Origin: Azospirillum brasilense
GTDB taxonomy: Bacteria; Pseudomonadota; Alphaproteobacteria; Azospirillales; Azospirillaceae
NCBI RefSeq assembly: GCF_003349955.1
Contig: NZ_QLKQ01000066.1
Span: forward strand, 1-43,745
Direction of reading: 5' to 3'
DNA: 43,745 bases
Both the position numbers and the translations under genes were made by a program. Every line of letters begins with the position of its first letter. The stretch's first letter is position 1. The notes under the pieces were generated by a model. The model was not told the DNA's origin. It saw nothing but the letters and a program-made list of their open reading frames with translations, and ran no database searches. This document shows positions 1-8,256 of this stretch, in pieces.

Positions 1-50
1 GGAGGGGACCATTCTCCCTCCCCTGCGAAGCGGGGGAGGGCCGGGGTGGG
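1..50. repeat. GC-rich palindromic intergenic element
   Basis: A C-run/G-run dyad (CCCTCCCC, a short GCGAAGC core, then GGGGAGGG) lies next to the end of the membrane-protein gene. The same kind of element recurs at 12059-12148 and 29789-29810. It could fold as a hairpin in a transcript leaving the dap genes, but there is no T-run, so it looks more like a dispersed palindromic repeat than an intrinsic terminator. Confidence 0.5.
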
Positions 51-63
51 GGCAAACGCCGCG

Positions 64-633
64 CTACAGCAGCCCGTCGGCGAAATCGGTGATCAGCGCC
101 GACAGGAACAGGTCGAGCAGCACCAGGACCGCCGCCGCGACGCCGGAGATGTCCAGCGCCGTGCGCATGACGAACCATTGGTAGGTCAGCATCGCCAGCA
201 TGATGCCGAACACCAGCCCTTCGGAGATCGGGCCGGGCAGAAGCCCGGTGGCGGCCAGGATCACCACCGGCAGATAGATGCCCATCTGCACGACCGACGA
301 CCAGTTGTAGGCGCACAGGAAGTCGATGAAGCGGCTCTGCCGGTCCAGCAGCCCGCTCACCCCGTGCATGACCACGGGGAAGGCCGTCCAGCTGATGACG
401 TAGGCGATGGCCTCCACCACCACGAGCTGGAACAGCGGCGTGTCCGGCACCTGGTCCCACAGCCGGATCGCCAGCAGCAGCGTCCAGGCCGGGGCGACGA
501 TCACCGCGGCGTAGAAGGACTTCCACGCCCCTTCGGGGGTGCGGTCCAGATGCTGCAATCCGGTGGGGTCGAACCGGGCCAGACGATAGGCGCCGAAGAC
601 GGAGGTGGCGACGTCCCGGGCGGTCAGCGGCAT
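64..633 (-). CDS. Small polytopic membrane protein (Yip1-like), function unknown
   Basis: 189 aa with four to five hydrophobic segments (around residues 40-60, 68-90, 110-135 and 140-185) separated by short polar loops, so it should sit in the inner membrane. The pattern resembles bacterial Yip1/YIP1-family proteins, but I see no catalytic motif. It starts 47 nt after the dapE stop on the same strand and is probably the last gene of a dapD-dapE transcript. The neighbourhood suggests an envelope role, but that is only context. Confidence 0.7.
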   Translation of the reverse strand: MPLTARDVATSVFGAYRLARFDPTGLQHLDRTPEGAWKSFYAAVIVAPAWTLLLAIRLWDQVPDTPLFQLVVVEAIAYVISWTAFPVVMHGVSGLLDRQSRFIDFLCAYNWSSVVQMGIYLPVVILAATGLLPGPISEGLVFGIMLAMLTYQWFVMRTALDISGVAAAVLVLLDLFLSALITDFADGLL

Positions 634-680
634 GTTGCGGTCACCGGAGGGTGGGGGGAACGGGCGGAGGGGGCCTTACG

Positions 681-1859
681 TCAACCGATCCGGTCGAAGA
701 CGTTCCGCAAAACCTCGCCGTAAATGTCGGTCAGGCGGGTCAGGTCGTCCAGCGCGGTGTGCTCGTCCACCTTGTGCATCGTCTGCCCGACGAGGCCGAA
801 CTCGACCACCGGGCAGAAATTCTTGATGAAGCGGGCGTCCGACGTGCCGCCGGTCGTCGAGTACTCGGGACGGCGCCCGGTGACGCGCTCGGCGGCGTCC
901 GCCACCAGCTCGGTCAGCGGGCCGGGCGGGGTCAGGAAGCTGTCGCCCGACACGAAATGGTCCAGCTCGTAGGAGCCGCCCACCCGGTCGAGCCGCTCGC
1001 GCAGCCACGCCAGCAGCGTGTCGGCGGTGTGCAGGTCGTTGAAGCGGATGTTCAGCGTCGCCTTGCCCTGCGCCGGGATGACGTTGTGCGCCGGGTTGCC
1101 GACGTCGATGGTGGTCAGCTCCAGGTTCGACGGCTGGAAATGCGGGGTGCCGGCGTCCAGCGGCTCCGCCGTGATGGCGGCCAGCATGCGGGCCAGCCGG
1201 GGTAGCGGGTTGTCGGCCAGATGCGGGTAGGCGACGTGCCCCTGCGCGCCGTGGACGGTCAGGAAGGCAGTCATGCTGCCGCGCCGCCCGATCTTGATCA
1301 TGTCGCCCAGCGCCTTGGGGTTGGTCGGCTCCCCGACCACGCAGGCGTCGAGCGTTTCACCCTTGGCCTGCAGCCAGTCCAGCACCTTGCGGGTGCCGTT
1401 GATGGCGACCCCTTCCTCGTCCCCGGTGATCAGCAGGCTGATCGAGCCCTTGGGCGTCCCGCCTTCCTTCACAAAGCGGGCTGCTGCGGCGACGAAGGCG
1501 GCGATCGCCCCCTTCATGTCCACCGCACCCCGGCCGTAGAGGCGGCCGTTGTGGATCTCCGCGGCGAAGGGATCGATGGACCAGCCCTTCAGCTCGCCGG
1601 GGGGCACCACGTCGGTGTGCCCGGCGAAGCAGAAGTTCGGCCCCTCCGTGCCCAGACGGGCGTAGAGGTTGTCCACCGGCGCCGTGCCCTCCTCCTCGAA
1701 CCGCAGGCGGTGGCACACGAAGCCCAGCGGCGCCAGCGCCGCCTCCAGGACGCCGAGCGCGCCGCCGTCCTCGGGCGTCACGCTGGGGCAGCGGATCAGG
1801 GCCTGCGCCACCCCGACGGGATCGCAGGGGTCGAAGGAGGGAGCGGCGGCGGTGGTCAT
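681..1859 (-). CDS. dapE: Succinyl-diaminopimelate desuccinylase
   Basis: 392 aa, normal for DapE, an M20-family metallohydrolase that removes succinate from N-succinyl-LL-diaminopimelate in the cytoplasm. This is a step of lysine and meso-DAP (peptidoglycan) synthesis. Visible motifs are the metal-binding FAGHTDVVPPG, the bridging Asp in GRGAVDMKG, the general base in GDEEG, and the C-terminal GGTSDARFI and MHKVDEH segments. The ATG has a GGGGAAG ribosome site 8 nt upstream. It lies 19 nt after dapD on the same strand, so the two pathway enzymes are co-transcribed. Confidence 0.97.
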   Translation of the reverse strand: MTTAAAPSFDPCDPVGVAQALIRCPSVTPEDGGALGVLEAALAPLGFVCHRLRFEEEGTAPVDNLYARLGTEGPNFCFAGHTDVVPPGELKGWSIDPFAAEIHNGRLYGRGAVDMKGAIAAFVAAAARFVKEGGTPKGSISLLITGDEEGVAINGTRKVLDWLQAKGETLDACVVGEPTNPKALGDMIKIGRRGSMTAFLTVHGAQGHVAYPHLADNPLPRLARMLAAITAEPLDAGTPHFQPSNLELTTIDVGNPAHNVIPAQGKATLNIRFNDLHTADTLLAWLRERLDRVGGSYELDHFVSGDSFLTPPGPLTELVADAAERVTGRRPEYSTTGGTSDARFIKNFCPVVEFGLVGQTMHKVDEHTALDDLTRLTDIYGEVLRNVFDRIG

Positions 1860-1878
1860 CGTGGCGTCTTCCCCGGCG

Positions 1879-2721
1879 TCAGTCGCGCAGCAGGTCGTTG
1901 ATGGAGGTCTTGGCGCGGGTCTGCTCGTCCACGCGCTTCACGATCACCGCGCAGTAGAGGCCCGGACCCGGCGTGCCGTCCGGCAGCGGCTTGCCCGGCA
2001 GGGTGCCCGGCACCACGACGGAGTAGGCCGGGACGCGGCCGACGAAGACCTCGCCGGTGTTGCGGTCGATGATCTTGGTGGAGGCGCTGATGAAGACGCC
2101 CATGGACAGCACGGCGCCGCGCTCCACGATCACGCCCTCGACCACCTCGGAGCGGGCGCCGACGAAGCAGTCGTCCTCGATGATGACCGGATTGGCCTGG
2201 AGCGGCTCAAGCACGCCGCCGATGCCGACGCCGCCCGACAGGTGGACGTTCTTGCCGATCTGCGCGCAGGAGCCGACGGTGACCCAGGTGTCCACCATGG
2301 TGCCGCTGTCGACATAGGCGCCGACGTTGACGAAGCTGGGCATCAGGATGACGTTCGGCGCGACGTAGGCGGAGCGGCGGACCACCGCGCCCGGAACGGC
2401 GCGGAAGCCGGCGGCCTGGAACTGCGCCTCGGACCAGCCTTCGAACTTCGGCGGCACCTTGTCGTACCAGGAGGCGCCGCCCGGCGCGCCGGGGATCGTC
2501 TCGTTGGCGTTCAGGCGGAAGGACAGCAGGACCGCCTTCTTCAGCCACTGGTTCACGACCCAGCCGGCGTCCGTCTTCTGCGCGACGCGCAGGTCGCCGG
2601 AGTCGAGGCCGGACAGGGCCTCCTCGACGGCGTCGCGGACGGCGCCCTTGGTCGAAACGTTCAGGGTGTCGCGGGTTTCCCACGCGGCGTTGACGGCGGA
2701 TTCGAGGCTGGCGTGGCTCAT
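1879..2721 (-). CDS. dapD: Tetrahydrodipicolinate N-succinyltransferase
   Basis: 280 aa, close to the family length of about 275. It transfers succinate from succinyl-CoA to tetrahydrodipicolinate, two steps before DapE. The N-terminal third is helical. The middle and C-terminal part is a left-handed beta-helix of hexapeptide repeats, seen in VDSGTMVDTWVTVGSCAQIG, GGVGIGGVLEP and FVGARSEVVEG. The ATG beginning MSHASLESAV was chosen because homologues begin there; an in-frame upstream start would add 22 residues of low-complexity sequence. Confidence 0.96.
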   Translation of the reverse strand: MSHASLESAVNAAWETRDTLNVSTKGAVRDAVEEALSGLDSGDLRVAQKTDAGWVVNQWLKKAVLLSFRLNANETIPGAPGGASWYDKVPPKFEGWSEAQFQAAGFRAVPGAVVRRSAYVAPNVILMPSFVNVGAYVDSGTMVDTWVTVGSCAQIGKNVHLSGGVGIGGVLEPLQANPVIIEDDCFVGARSEVVEGVIVERGAVLSMGVFISASTKIIDRNTGEVFVGRVPAYSVVVPGTLPGKPLPDGTPGPGLYCAVIVKRVDEQTRAKTSINDLLRD

Positions 2722-2843
2722 GGCGGCATTCGCTGGGCTGTCTGTTCGAGGGTTCGGAACATGGGCCGGGCCGCGCCGCCTTGTCAACGTTGCCTTGTTT
2801 TTAAAGGGTTCCTACGGAGGGGGCGGGGCCTCGCGGCCGCCGC

Positions 2844-3518
2844 TCAGCCCGCGATCTCCTCCAGCCAGGCCGGCAGGTCGTCCACGGTGTGGTCGATGTG
2901 GCTGCCGGTGCCGACTCCGCCCTCGTCGGGGCGGGACCAGTCGGCCTCGCTGCGCACCCACACCGTCGTCATGCCCAGGGCATGGGCGGGGACGAGGTTG
3001 CGGGCGATGTCCTCCACCATGCAGGCGCGGGCGGGGTCGATGCCGTAATGATCCACCAGGATATCGTAGGGCCGCGGGTCGGGCTTGGGCACGTAGCCGG
3101 CCTCGACGATGCCGAAGGTCGCCTCGAAGCAGCCGTCGATGCCCAGCTGCCGCGTCACGTTCTCGGCGTGGCGGACGGAGCCGTTGGTGTAGATGATCTT
3201 GCGCCCCGGCAGCCGGTTCAGCGCGTCCGCCAGGCTGGGGCAGGGGGCCACCGGGCTGACGTCGATGTCGTGGACGTAATCCAGGAAGGGCACCGGATCG
3301 ACGTCGTGCTCCACCATCAGGCCGCGCAGCGTCGTCCCGTGCTCCCGGAAGAAGCGCTTCTGCATGACGCGCGCCTCGTCGTAGGTGATGCCGAAATGCC
3401 CGGCGATGAAATCGCCGATGCGCCGGTCCACCTGGGCGAACAGGTTGCAGGAGGCGGGATAGAGGGTGTTGTCGAGGTCGAAGATCCAGACCCCGGTGTC
3501 GCGAAGGGAAGCCATCAT
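2844..3518 (-). CDS. HAD-family pyrimidine 5'-nucleotidase
   Basis: 224 aa haloacid-dehalogenase hydrolase of the Sdt1/pyrimidine 5'-nucleotidase subgroup, which dephosphorylates nucleoside monophosphates in the cytoplasm. Motif I is IFDLDNTLYP (nucleophile and acid Asp), motif II is YTNGS, and motif III/IV lies around KPDPRPYDI and ACMVEDIARN. Two adjacent ATG codons (3516-3518 and 3513-3515) compete as start, and neither has a strong ribosome site. It precedes dapD on the minus strand by about 120 nt and may share its promoter. The exact substrate cannot be read from sequence. Confidence 0.88.
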   Translation of the reverse strand: MMASLRDTGVWIFDLDNTLYPASCNLFAQVDRRIGDFIAGHFGITYDEARVMQKRFFREHGTTLRGLMVEHDVDPVPFLDYVHDIDVSPVAPCPSLADALNRLPGRKIIYTNGSVRHAENVTRQLGIDGCFEATFGIVEAGYVPKPDPRPYDILVDHYGIDPARACMVEDIARNLVPAHALGMTTVWVRSEADWSRPDEGGVGTGSHIDHTVDDLPAWLEEIAG

Positions 3519-3654
3519 GAGCTGAAGAATGGGGCTTCGCCGGCCCGCCCGCAAGCCGCTTCGCCGCGCGGCCCGATTCCGGTCGCGCGCGGTGGTGGGC
3601 TCAATGGGAGGTTGCGTATGGCAGCCACCCGGACCGCCTGAAGAAAGATTCAGG

Positions 3655-5415
3655 ATGGTTGCGCATTTTTCCGGTATACTCCGCGCCGCGCAGTCTCAGG
3701 TTCGCACCGTGTCCGCAGACCCAACATCCGACGTTCCGCCGGTCAATCCGCCCGGCCCCCTTCCGACCTCCACGCTTCTGGCCGCCTTCCCCGGTCCGGC
3801 GATCCGGTTGGATTCCGCCCACGTGGTTGCCGCCGCGAACGCCGCCGCGGACGAGTTGCTGTCTGCCGGCGGGCGCTGGCTGGCGGACATCCAGGGGTGG
3901 CTGGCGACCTGCAGCGTGGCGCCGGGCCTGCGCTCCCTTCCGGTGGAGCTGCCGCGCGGCGTGATGATCGTCGAATGGGCGGCCACGCCGCTGCCCGACG
4001 GGGAAATCCTGCTGCTCGGACGCGACGCCACGCTGGAGCGGCAGCTCCGCCAGACGCTGATCGAGTCGCGCCGCCGTTACAAGGATCTGGTCGAGGTTTC
4101 GAGCGATTTTGCCTGGGAAACGGGCAGCGACGGGCGATTCGTCTTCGTCACGCCCAAGGGCGCGCTGGGTTACACCCCCGATGCGTTGATTGGTCGCAAC
4201 CCCAAGGATCTGGCGGTGGCCGAGTGGGGCGACCTGCCGTTGCCGTTCGACAGCCGCCGTCCCGTCGATCAGGCGGAGCTGTGGCTGAAGCGGGTGGACG
4301 ATCTGCCCGCCTGCTTCGTGGTGTCGGCGGTGCCGCTGTTCGGGCCGCAGGGCGACTGGATGGGCGCGCGGGGCGTCTGCCGGGAAACGACGGAGCAGGT
4401 GCTGCGCTCCGCCGAGCTGGCGCGGGTGCGCAACCGCGAGAAGATGCTCGCCCACATCGTCCACACGCTGCGCGACCAGCTCGACGCCCAGCAGGCGCTG
4501 CGCGTCGCCGCGGTGGAGACCGCCCGCGCGCTGGGCGCCGACGGCTGCCGCATCTACCGCGCGACGGACACGGGTGCCCTGCGTCCGGCCGCCGATTTCG
4601 CCGCGGAGATCCCGGAGGAGTTGCTGTCCGACCTGTCGCGGCCGGTTCTGGAGGAGATCGCCGCCGGCGAGGACGCGCAGGAGCTGACCTTGGGAGCGAA
4701 CCGGCTGCTGGCCGCCCGGACGGAGCACCGTCAGGCCGTCAACGGCGCGGTGGTGGTCTGGCGCGGCGACGATTCCGATCCCTGGGACGAGGAGGACCGG
4801 ATCCTGCTGTCCGGCGTGGCCGATCACATCGGCATCGCCCACGCGCATCTGGCCTATCAGGAGCGATTGCGCCGCCTGTCGGAGCGCGACGGGCTGACCG
4901 GCCTGTTCAACCGCCGCACCTTCTTCGAGCGGCTGGAGGAGGTGCTCGGCCGTCCGGACACCGGGCCATCCGCACTGCTCTATGTGGACCTCGACAACTT
5001 CAAGGCGGTGAACGACCTGCACGGCCACCAGCAGGGCGACGCCGTACTGATGGCCATCGGCGGGCTGCTGACCAACGGCGTCCGGCCCGGCGACCTGCCG
5101 GGGCGGCTGGGCGGCGACGAGTTCGTCCTGTGGCTGGGCCGCACCGACGAGGCGCAGGCCGTGGCGGTGGCCGAACGGCTGCTGGCCGGCATGGCCGCGC
5201 TGCGCCATCTCTCCGCCGGGCCGGACAAGCCGCTCGGGCTGTCCATCGGCATCGCCGTCCACCGGGTGGGGAGCGAGACCCTGCAGGAGCTGACCGACCG
5301 CGCCGATTCGGCGATGTACGACGCCAAGAAGCGCGGAAAGGGTCATTACGCCGTCGCCCCCCTCCCCATGGACGCCGCCGCCGTGGCGGACCCCATGGCG
5401 GAGGCGTCCCGATGA
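3655..5415 (+). CDS. Diguanylate cyclase with PAS and GAF sensor domains
   Basis: About 586 aa. It condenses two GTP into cyclic di-GMP. N-terminal region, then PAS (about 137-248, with SSDFAWETGSDGRFVFV), GAF (about 275-398) and a complete GGDEF domain from RDGLTGLFNRR (about 411). The active-site GGDEF is residues 486-490, and an allosteric RxxD inhibitory site (RPGD, 477-480) sits exactly five residues earlier, so the enzyme should be active and feedback-inhibited. No membrane segment is visible, so it is cytoplasmic. An in-frame GTG at 3709 is an alternative start; a TATACT hexamer at 3675-3680 would favour it. Its TGA overlaps the next ATG. Confidence 0.93.
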   Translation: MVAHFSGILRAAQSQVRTVSADPTSDVPPVNPPGPLPTSTLLAAFPGPAIRLDSAHVVAAANAAADELLSAGGRWLADIQGWLATCSVAPGLRSLPVELPRGVMIVEWAATPLPDGEILLLGRDATLERQLRQTLIESRRRYKDLVEVSSDFAWETGSDGRFVFVTPKGALGYTPDALIGRNPKDLAVAEWGDLPLPFDSRRPVDQAELWLKRVDDLPACFVVSAVPLFGPQGDWMGARGVCRETTEQVLRSAELARVRNREKMLAHIVHTLRDQLDAQQALRVAAVETARALGADGCRIYRATDTGALRPAADFAAEIPEELLSDLSRPVLEEIAAGEDAQELTLGANRLLAARTEHRQAVNGAVVVWRGDDSDPWDEEDRILLSGVADHIGIAHAHLAYQERLRRLSERDGLTGLFNRRTFFERLEEVLGRPDTGPSALLYVDLDNFKAVNDLHGHQQGDAVLMAIGGLLTNGVRPGDLPGRLGGDEFVLWLGRTDEAQAVAVAERLLAGMAALRHLSAGPDKPLGLSIGIAVHRVGSETLQELTDRADSAMYDAKKRGKGHYAVAPLPMDAAAVADPMAEASR

Positions 5416-6746
5416 CCGTCGGCGGCGATCCCCAGCTTCTCGATCCCGCCGACTACGAGGCCGCCAAGCAGATGGCGCGCAGCGCCGATCCGGCGGTGCG
5501 CCGCCGCGTCGCCGCGTCGCCCGAGACCCGGCCGGAGCTGCTCTATTTCCTGGCCGCCGACGCGGCGGCGGAGGTTCGCGAGGCCATCGCCACCAACGCC
5601 GGCACGCCGCGGCAGGCCGACCTGATGCTGGCCAAGGACCGGGAGGTCGCGGTGCGCGGCGCCCTGGCCCAGAAGGTCGCCCGGCTGCTGCCCGACCTGT
5701 CCGCCGACCAGGCGTCGCAGATCGAGCGTCTGACGCTGGAATGCCTGGAGGCGCTGGCCCGCGATCAGGCGACGGAAGTGCGCGGCATCCTCTCGGAGGC
5801 GCTGAAGGAGCTGCCCGGCGCGCCGCACGGCGTCATCAACACGCTGGCCCGCGACGTGGAGCTGTCGGTCTGCGCCCCGGTCCTGCAATTCTCGCCGATC
5901 CTGACCGACGAGGATCTGGCCGACATCATCATGCGCGGGCCGGTGGCCGGCGCCCTGTCGGCGATCGCCGGACGCAAGCAGATCTCGGCCTCCGTCGCCG
6001 ACGCCATCGCGCGGTCCGACGACGAGGCGGCGATGACCGCCCTGCTCGCCAACCCCTCGGCCCAGATCCGCGAGGAGACGCTGGACCGCATCCTCGACCA
6101 GGCGCCGCAGCACGAGCCGTGGCACGCCCCGCTGGTGCGCCGGCCGCGCCTGCCGGCCCGCGCGGTGGCGCGTCTGGCGAGCTTCGTCGCCGACAACCTG
6201 CTGAAGGTCCTGCGCGAGCGCACCGACCTCGACCCCGCCGCCGCCCGCGCCCTGGCCGAGGGCGTGCGGGCGCGCGTCAACCGAGGGGCCGGTGGCAACG
6301 GCGGCGCCGGAGCCGGTGTCGCCCGCGGCCTCGTCGATTTCGGGGAGGAGGAGCTTGGCCATCTGCCCGGTGACAAGGACAAGGCGGCCGAACGCCCGTC
6401 CGACAAGGCGGCCCGGCTGAACAAGGAAGGCAAGCTGACGGAGAAGCTGCTGGAAGGCGCGCTGGCGGAAGGCGACCGGGCCTTCGTTCTGGCCGGGCTG
6501 GGCGAGCTGGCGCAGCTTCCCATGCCGATCATCGACCGCATCATCGGCACCCACGCCCCGCGCGCCGTCACCTCGCTGGTCTGGCGCTGCGGCCTGTCGA
6601 TGCGCTTTGCCCGGCAGGTGCAATTGCGCATCGCCCAGATTCCGCCAAAAACCGCGCTTATGGCAAAGGAAGGCGTCCTCTACCCGATGTCCGACGACGA
6701 GATGCGCTGGCAGCTCGCCTTCTTCGGAGTCGAGGAGAAAGTCTGA
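5412..6746 (+). CDS. DUF2336 domain-containing protein
   Basis: 444 aa helical-repeat protein. The first half has alternating alpha-helices with HEAT-like repeats (ADPAVRRRVAASPETRPELL, DAAAEVREAIATNAGTP, DREVAVRGALAQ), typical of the alphaproteobacterial DUF2336 family, whose role is poorly defined. A charged glycine-rich linker (about 295-320) separates a C-terminal helical module. The start ATG overlaps the cyclase stop (ATGA), giving tight translational coupling. The inferred role is therefore as a partner or output scaffold of the c-di-GMP enzyme. No catalytic motif was seen. Confidence 0.85.
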   Translation: MTVGGDPQLLDPADYEAAKQMARSADPAVRRRVAASPETRPELLYFLAADAAAEVREAIATNAGTPRQADLMLAKDREVAVRGALAQKVARLLPDLSADQASQIERLTLECLEALARDQATEVRGILSEALKELPGAPHGVINTLARDVELSVCAPVLQFSPILTDEDLADIIMRGPVAGALSAIAGRKQISASVADAIARSDDEAAMTALLANPSAQIREETLDRILDQAPQHEPWHAPLVRRPRLPARAVARLASFVADNLLKVLRERTDLDPAAARALAEGVRARVNRGAGGNGGAGAGVARGLVDFGEEELGHLPGDKDKAAERPSDKAARLNKEGKLTEKLLEGALAEGDRAFVLAGLGELAQLPMPIIDRIIGTHAPRAVTSLVWRCGLSMRFARQVQLRIAQIPPKTALMAKEGVLYPMSDDEMRWQLAFFGVEEKV

Positions 6747-6772
6747 CGCCGCGCCACCACACGGACCCGTTC

Positions 6773-7414
6773 ATGCGCGCCCTGGCCCTGCTGCTGTTGT
6801 TCCTCGGTCTTTCCTTTCCCGTCATCTCCCTTCCGGCCGCCGCCGCCCCGCCGCCCGCCTCCCCGGAGGAGCGGGAGGTCGCGGCCGTGTTCGACAGCGC
6901 CCGCGCCGCCCTGGCGCAGAAGCGCGGGGCGGCGGTCGTCCCGCTGCTGTCCCGCGCGTCGGTCGACAAGCTGGAGCAGGTGCGCGGCGTCGCCCGCAGC
7001 GGCAACGACTCCGGCCTCGCCAAGCTGGAGCCGGCGGAGAAGTTCGCCGCCATGGGCCTGCGCCGCTACGTCAGCCCGGCCGACCTGCGCCGCATGTCGC
7101 TGGGCGAATTGGCCGACCACGGCATGAGGAACGGCTGGCTCGGCCCCAACGTCATCGGCAGCAGCGGGCTCGGCCCGGTGCGGGTGCGCGGCGACCGCGC
7201 CTCCGCCCTGCTGATGGTCGACAACCGCCCGGCCCTGGTCCCCGCCGACTTCGTGCGCGAGGGCGGGGCCTGGAAGATCGACCTGACCGGCGTCTTCAGC
7301 TTCGGCAGCCAGATGCTGAAGGGCTTCGCCGCCATGTCGGGCAAGAGCGACGAGGCCTACATCGAGGACATGCTGCAGAAACTGCCGGCCAAACCGGCGC
7401 CGATGCACCGCTGA
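6773..7414 (+). CDS. Secreted protein of unknown function
   Basis: 213 aa with a clear Sec signal peptide: MRALALLLLFLGLSFPVISL followed by a cleavage region near AAAAP. The mature part is mixed alpha/beta with no cysteines to form disulfides and no motif I recognise. The segment GAWKIDLTGVFSFG resembles the end of SnoaL/DUF4878-type folds, where a substrate-like pocket is common, but that is weak. It follows the DUF2336 gene by 26 nt and is probably in the same transcript. Confidence 0.75.
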   Translation: MRALALLLLFLGLSFPVISLPAAAAPPPASPEEREVAAVFDSARAALAQKRGAAVVPLLSRASVDKLEQVRGVARSGNDSGLAKLEPAEKFAAMGLRRYVSPADLRRMSLGELADHGMRNGWLGPNVIGSSGLGPVRVRGDRASALLMVDNRPALVPADFVREGGAWKIDLTGVFSFGSQMLKGFAAMSGKSDEAYIEDMLQKLPAKPAPMHR

Positions 7415-7547
7415 CCGGCCGGGTGCCTGCCATCGGGCGGGGGAGTGCCGGTTTCGCGTTACACCTCCTGCGACGGGGTGGGCCGTTGCGCGGAATCCGG
7501 AGATTGCGTTAGAGTCGCGCCACACGCACGACGCGTTGGTGCCTTTC

Positions 7548-8243
7548 ATGACCGCTCCGGATGGCTATCCCTTCGCCGCGTTGACCGAGGCGGACGCCGG
7601 GTTCTTCCCGTCGGCCAGGAGCGTCGGCGCCCCGCCGGCCATCCCCTACCGGGTTTCCTGTGCCCGCGTTTTCGCGGAGGCGGTGGTGCGTCTGGCCGTC
7701 AGGCGCGGCACCGACCTCTCCGCGCTCACCGCCGCCGCGTTGCTGCTGGTGCCCGACCGGACGCCCGATCCGGGGACGCCGCCGCAAGACGATGCGGAGC
7801 GGGCGGTGCTGGAGCTGCGGCTGCCGCCCGGCCACAGCGACGCGGCGATCCGCCGGTCGCTGGCGGCGGCGCTGGCGCTGGCCGAACCGGGCTGCCGGCT
7901 GATGCCCGCCGAGGAGGCGGGGCGGCTGGAAGGGGCGGTGGAGACGCTGACCTACCGAAACAAGGCGCTGGCCCACGCGCTGGAGCGGGTGTCCTTCCGT
8001 CCGCTGGACGGCAAGCTGACCCAGGTGCGCGACGCCGCCCAGATGTTCGGCTTCGTCAACGAATGGTGCTTCGACGAGGACCGGGTGGTGAAGCGCTTCC
8101 GCGAGCTGGCCCCGGTCTATCACCCGGACACCGGGGTGGTCGCCTGCCGCGACCGCATGGCCCAGCTGATCGACGCCCGCAACCTGCTGATCAACCACGT
8201 CCGCACGGCCTACCGCTCCGGCCCGTGGACCCGGCGTTCCTGA
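7548..8243 (+). CDS. Protein with C-terminal J-domain-like segment
   Basis: 231 aa. The first 150 residues match nothing I recognise. The last 60 contain FRELAPVYHPDTG, with an HPD tripeptide at 192-194, followed by a helix (MAQLIDARNLLINHV) like helix III of DnaJ domains. The HPD tripeptide stimulates DnaK ATPase in true J-proteins, so a DnaK adaptor role is possible. The J-like region is C-terminal, as in DjlA- and HscB-like outliers. ATG at 7548 was preferred over the upstream TTG/GTG codons. Confidence 0.65.
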   Translation: MTAPDGYPFAALTEADAGFFPSARSVGAPPAIPYRVSCARVFAEAVVRLAVRRGTDLSALTAAALLLVPDRTPDPGTPPQDDAERAVLELRLPPGHSDAAIRRSLAAALALAEPGCRLMPAEEAGRLEGAVETLTYRNKALAHALERVSFRPLDGKLTQVRDAAQMFGFVNEWCFDEDRVVKRFRELAPVYHPDTGVVACRDRMAQLIDARNLLINHVRTAYRSGPWTRRS

Positions 8244-8256
8244 GTCCGGGAAAGGA

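Noticed and set aside
3601..5346. A 581-codon minus-strand open frame over the diguanylate cyclase
   Set aside because: The plus-strand frame has recognisable PAS, GAF and GGDEF domains; the antisense frame has none and is a codon-bias shadow.
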